Part shown: positions 55,201 to 61,200 of the stretch, piece by piece
Layout: each line of letters starts with the position of its first letter
Numbering within the stretch: position 1 is the stretch's first letter
NCBI GenBank assembly: GCA_014338405.1
Contig: JTDE01021184.1
Coordinates: 22,891 to 86,890, forward strand
DNA length: 64,000 bases
Direction: 5' to 3'
Origin: Paragonimus skrjabini miyazakii
Lineage: Eukaryota; Platyhelminthes; Trematoda; Plagiorchiida; Troglotrematidae
The notes under the pieces: generated by a model
The model's database searches: none
Seen by the model: the letters and a program-made list of their open reading frames with translations, nothing else
Told to the model about the DNA's origin: nothing
Program-made: the position numbers and the translations under genes

Positions 55201-58200
55201 ATAACGTGTACGAAAAGCTTCGCTTTGGTTTGTAGATAGTTAAAAGTATGCAGTTTTTACAAGGTACCTTATAATTACCCAGTACGTAATTAATACTCAT
55301 TACCTACGTTTCAGTGTTGTTTGAGGCCAGCGTGCATTTTGAAGGCAAATGCTATTGGTTTACTAGAAGACATTTCCAGATTTCGTTGGGTCTTTTAAAC
55401 CGATACACCTCAATGTTCAGTTTGGATCTTTTCACGGAATACCACAGTCCAAAGTTCTGCACTGTAGGCGACGGTTCAGGCTTCTTATCGTTAATGCCAC
55501 AGGGAAACTGGGAGAACGTGGTTCAATAAGGGATATCAGGCCCTCAAATCCCGTGTTAAGTAGGGCAAGAATTACTGACCTGTGTAGTGTTGTAACTAGC
55601 TAAATCTTTAGGGCATGCTAGTTCATTCATGCGCCCAGGAAGTGACGGCAATATAAGCCGGCTTATGTAATCAAACCTTCACACGCAAAAATCAGTGGTC
55701 CAGCCAACTGTTTTTAAGCATATATACGACGTGACTACCTAAATGTGAGGTTTCAGGAAGGTCGCTGACGTTTAGGAGAAACATCCATAAGAATCGTTAT
55801 CACAGTGACTTGTGTACCAAAAGAATATTTATAAACACTTGCCAATTTATTCGAGAGCCTACTGTTGTCTGTTCGTTCGGATAGACACTACGTTCATTAA
55901 CATAACCATATATATGGGCTTGTCGAGTTGACCTTAACATGAACGTAGGTTCAGGACATGAGTGGAAAAATAACAGGCGACAACCTTGAAAACCACAGAC
56001 AGTGTGGTGGGTAGTTGAATGCATGAGTGGTAAAAAAGAAGTGAAGCTGATTAAGACTTTCAGAACACAGAAAATTGCAGATGGGAGATGGTAGGACTCA
56101 ATAAAAAAAGTATTAACCGCAGTGATCCTTCCAGATTGGAAAAGATGCGCTCAATGGATAAGTGATGAGAATTTGGGAATCCGCAAGATGGTGAGCCCAT
56201 GGTTGATAGTAGGACGAACAAATTCAAACCGTGGATATCGAAAATGTTAAGAATGAACCGTAGATAGAGAATGCAGAGGGAAAATGTTCCGTAGATAATG
56301 ACTGATCTTATCGAAGACGTAACCATCTACTTCAGGCACAATCTAATTCACATTGAAATTAAAGTTTCAAGGCAGACAGACGTCTCGCATCGTTGATCAT
56401 ATGAACCCTGATTGACACTAAACAGGTCCAGCTGGAGATCACAAACAATCATTCATTTACCCGCGTCAACCATACACCACATTCATAGTATTCACGCAGG
56501 CACACTTGGTCAGGTCTGTAATGTCCGAGCCGATGTGGTTGCCTGGCAATATGCTAGACCCTGTACGTCTTGTTGAGATTTTTTAAAAGCTATTACATTT
56601 GCATTTGATCGATTGGTCTCGTCACTGTTTTATGGTTCATAACCGGTAACCTTTTTACATTTCCTGCCAACCTCCTTATGTACGTTCTTGATGGTCATGT
56701 GGCAAAAAGTAGTACAATAACTGCCCGACTTGGGACATATGAGGTAGAACGTATGCCATCGCTTGACACAATTTTCGTATTCTCTCCTTTGGATCTTATA
56801 ACGCTTATATAAATAGCATTATCCTTGATCACCAGAATGCAACGCTTGTCCATTTAAATTAGGTCGGGCTTGTTTGCCTCAACTACTGACGGCACTACGA
56901 AACCCATATGTCAAATCAATTTTCATTCACCGACTTGTAAGGTTTTCAGGTAGCTGGCATCCCGATTGGCCGAATATCCAATTTAGTGTTTGAAGCTATG
57001 GGTTTGCATTGCATCTTGTTGTCCACATAATGCGTGTACCAGAGTCATAGACGAGAACAAAGCACATGTCCCATAGCTTCCAAGACATCGCGGCAAATGA
57101 CGTTCACTAAACCAAATGTTAGACGTGAAAGGAAAAGAGGAAAATGGTAAATTGAAGGGATGGAGGGATGCGAAACTTTGTAAGGAATAAATCGGTATGA
57201 TCTATGTGCTCAGCGATAAAATGGGTCATCGGTATATGGTTCAGTGTCGGTGATATGAAGAGGCAGAGACAGTTTTGCAAAACCTGATCAGAATGTGAAC
57301 CACTGAAGTGAGAAGTGACACTTCCGGAAATAATTATAATATCGTGTGATTGGTAGACTAAACCGTCGTGCTGCTACACAAAGCCGTGAGTATAACAACC
57401 GGCCTAACTGAAGACGTCGAAATTGTTGGAGTCAGGTGGACATAGGTTGTGTTGAACCTCGCTGACTCCTTTCCAACGGTAAGCAAAGCCCTACTTGTAG
57501 CTAGACAAACCATATTTTTGTGCACAGAGAACGGTGCGCTGTGGAAACTAGCCGTTCCAGATAAGCGAGAACAGTGAGCACAAGAACACATAACGGCAAT
57601 AAACACAATCCATTCCACAACGTAAACCTCAATGACAAACAGTCCGTTCACTTATCGGAACGTTCCACACAACACACGACTTCAGGCTCAAAGCGGATTC
57701 AAAGTTGTTGTCTTACAGACGTTGCAAATTATTTTGCTGCCGATACCTGGTCCAAAACTTGCCAGTGTCTTTCATTACTACTCAAAAATAGCGTGTAATT
57801 CCAAACTGGAGTTCTGGAGGTGAAAGGCCGTCTACCAAGTTCAACTGGATTTGCAACAAGTAATCAGTTCGAAATGCCAGCTGCTTGACTGGTTACACGA
57901 AGACACTTTGTTCATCCCTCGGGCACAAGTGCTACAGACAGGCCGATTTCATACTGATCATTCTACGGTGAAATAACTTCATCGGATTAGAAAGTAAAGA
58001 TGGGACAAACATAACGGTGTTACCTCTAAGAGTTTTAGAAAAACAGCGGAATTTTTGAGGATTCCAACAATTGCATTTCGAGTTTCAAATCGAACATCAC
58101 TCACATTTGATTGCGGCCTACGCATTCAGATAAACTTTCCAGCCAGCCGCTTTCGAAAAGAAGCACTAGACTAGAGTTCCACTCATATCAGAGTTCGTCA

Positions 58201-61200
58201 GTAGTGCATTAAATTTCGAAGTCTGTTTTCGCGCTTCAGTATAGTCAACCGCCATCAGTTCAATGCAACCTGCGCTACGTGTGTTCAAAGAATCTGTTAC
58301 GACCTTGAGGTTTCCAAGTTCCCTCGTTGTCATTATGAGTATTCGCGGGGCAAGGAGGTTAGAAGTATCATGCAATGCGCTTTCACATCCAAATCCTTTT
58401 TATCTATTTGAAGGAAGTTTGCTAGTACTCTCTGCCGAAATCTGTATAGATCGTAATAAACACGTTGTATTTGCCGGGCCAGTCTAAACACTAAACCATA
58501 TTCACTTACGTTCACATGAAGATTAATGAAGACGTTCGGTAGTGGAACACCATCTAGTCACATGAGTAGAGCATGCTGGCCGGAGTAATTTGACTTGCTT
58601 GCAAGAAACGAATTCTATCAATTTAACCACCCGTTCAGTGATTGAGCTTACAGCAAGATGCGATACAATCAATGGATCAAGGATTGTCAAGTGAAGTCAA
58701 AACAAGAGGAAAATGTAGACTTACTAGGCCACTTGCTATACAACTGTCGTAATATATGTGTACTACCGACGAGCTCTAATTGGAGCGAAACTCAGATCCA
58801 GTACTTTCGTTCCAAGGGGAATAGCCGAGAAGTAAATCTGAATGTAAGTGCAACGGTTGGCATCCATGTCATAACAGCTGAGTAACTCCTAGGCTTGTAC
58901 CTACAAAACTAATCCTTTACTAAAAGAGACAGAACAGGTGTATTGCTATGCAAAATGCGAGCAAAGTACGGGTTAACTGACGCTTCGTATGCTGACTTAC
59001 ATTGATAGACCGGGTTGAACAAACGTTTAGTGGATGAAACTACTGTCCAGCGGGACGTCTAAATTTAGCAGGATGGGATTTGAATCGTCTGGGAGAATTA
59101 CGTTTGTGAATATGACAGCCCCCATCAGTCCTCAGTGATATAACGGGGCAAACCACGGTTTAATAAAATGTGGTCGCCTGAACAGGAAATAGCCATAGAT
59201 CTCGACAGGATTTTTGTTTTTTTAACGGAATGTTTACTGTTTAAGGTAAGGGCACAAGGACTGTCCAGCCATAACCTCAGAAGACTCAGCAGCAGTTTCA
59301 TATGCTTTACATTAAATATCACTTATATAACACTTATATAACAACTTATATTACAACTTATATAACAAGAGTTGAAGGAGATATCTGGCCACCAACAGCC
59401 TTCTTATGGTTACAAATGGTGTGCGATAACACCTTGGCGAGGGCCGTCGTCTCAGGTACTATTATGAATACTAGGGAATAACTGACAACCGATCATTCGC
59501 TGGACGTTTGGCTAGGACCGTACACACAGCCGAAGTTGTTTCGTTGTTCCGTGTGATCAACGTTTGCAGATGGAGGAAACTGGACAAATTAATTGGGACT
59601 CTGTTAATCGCTGTCCACAGGTCTCCGTTTTATGCCAAAATGGACAGAACAATTCCGTGACGCTTACGTTGCTTTTCCCAGCCAGAGACAAGGTAGCTTT
59701 ATGTAATTAATCATTTAGCTTCAGCTAACCGTCCATTTATTTCATTTCGTGTTAGACGTTTTCAATGTTCGAAATAAAGTCATCCAGCGAACTTCATGTT
59801 TTCCTTGTACTATTCAGACTCTGTAGTAGAATAATGGCGTATTCGCTGCCAGGTTAAACAATAATATGCTTCCATTATTTGTCACAATTTGGTCAGTATT
59901 TTTAAATGTATATAAGCACTAGTTTCCCTGATAGGGATTTGTGTTAGATACACCTCGATTAAGACTCAGTAAGGAGGAATTTGTGCTATTACAATTGACT
60001 AGAGCTTTGACGGTCCTTGACATTTTTTGACGTATTGCCAATTTTCATATTTTGATTCTTGAATTTGCTATTTATTAACTATGAAAATTAATGTTTCTTC
60101 TCCTCCTTTGCTTAACAGCCACATGCAGAAGAAATGAAGATCCTCCTGTTTGAAATAGCGCACAAGCATTTGAAACCGGAAGACTGGAAGTCATTGGGTC
60201 AACATTGGGGTTTCAGACCAGAACACATCGCTGCGATCGAATACCAGGAGACAAGTAGTAATTTATTAGTTCTGATCAGTTTATTAAACGGTTATTTGGA
60301 TGCAAGTAATTGGTTGCTTGATCACGAACGTCACTTGAGTTTGAGATCGCCATTGAATTGTTTCGGATGTCTACTCGTAAGTGGTTAGTTCTGTTGTGCA
60401 AAACTAATTCGTTCGGCGAGCAGATGATGATGCTGTAATTTGAACACACTTCAAAAAATTGATTGTCCGAATTTATGTTTCGAGTTGACACATCTCTAAG
60501 AATGTTTCAGAATGAAGCATGCATTTTTCTCCGGCCTGGTTTGCAGGCAACGCCAAATACACTTAAATGAAAAAGAGGAGATGAATCAAAGCCCACTAAG
60601 TGATATCCAAAAAGACACCCATCGAGCGCGTACCGAAACTCCGGGCACTTTAAATAGTCGTTAAGATGGTACAAGTGTGACGAACTTAAGGAATGAACTG
60701 AAGAATACAGCCTGATGGTTAAGTGTAGGCAGTCCCTACGAGTAGTGAACTTCACTGATGAAGTACTGGCTACCAAGAGTCTGTTAAGTTAGTGTAGCAC
60801 ACATTTACAAAAGCGCGTGTACGGAAACAACATGGAAAAGTGCTTGATTGTGGTCAGAACTCCTATATATGTCACCTGCTTTCAGGTACCACATGAGCCA
60901 CCCTCCTCAGGGCTGTCATTAGTCAGCCTTCCATTATTCAGCCGAGAGTATCGGCGCGTGTGTCCCTACGTATTATCTAGGTACATGGCAACCATCTTGA
61001 ACTAACCAGTTAGAACACGTGAGGGCATGTGATCGTATTGACCCATGAGTGTGAAATTTACAAAATATGAATCGCTTTTTATTCCAGACATCTCGAGTGT
61101 AAATAACTAATTATGTCGTCCAGAAATGTCACTGAGTTCAGGGAGCAATCATTTCACGAACAACTAACTCCGGACACATAAGGTTGAATTGAATCGACCG

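Larger units (their letters stand above)
54657..60118 (+). other. Intron between exons K and L
   Basis: A 5.5-kb intron. Two ribozyme-SINE relics lie in opposite orientation at 58065-58207 and 58760-58850, and a short tandem repeat at 59320-59367. The segment 54657-58064 shows nothing recognised. Confidence 0.75.
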
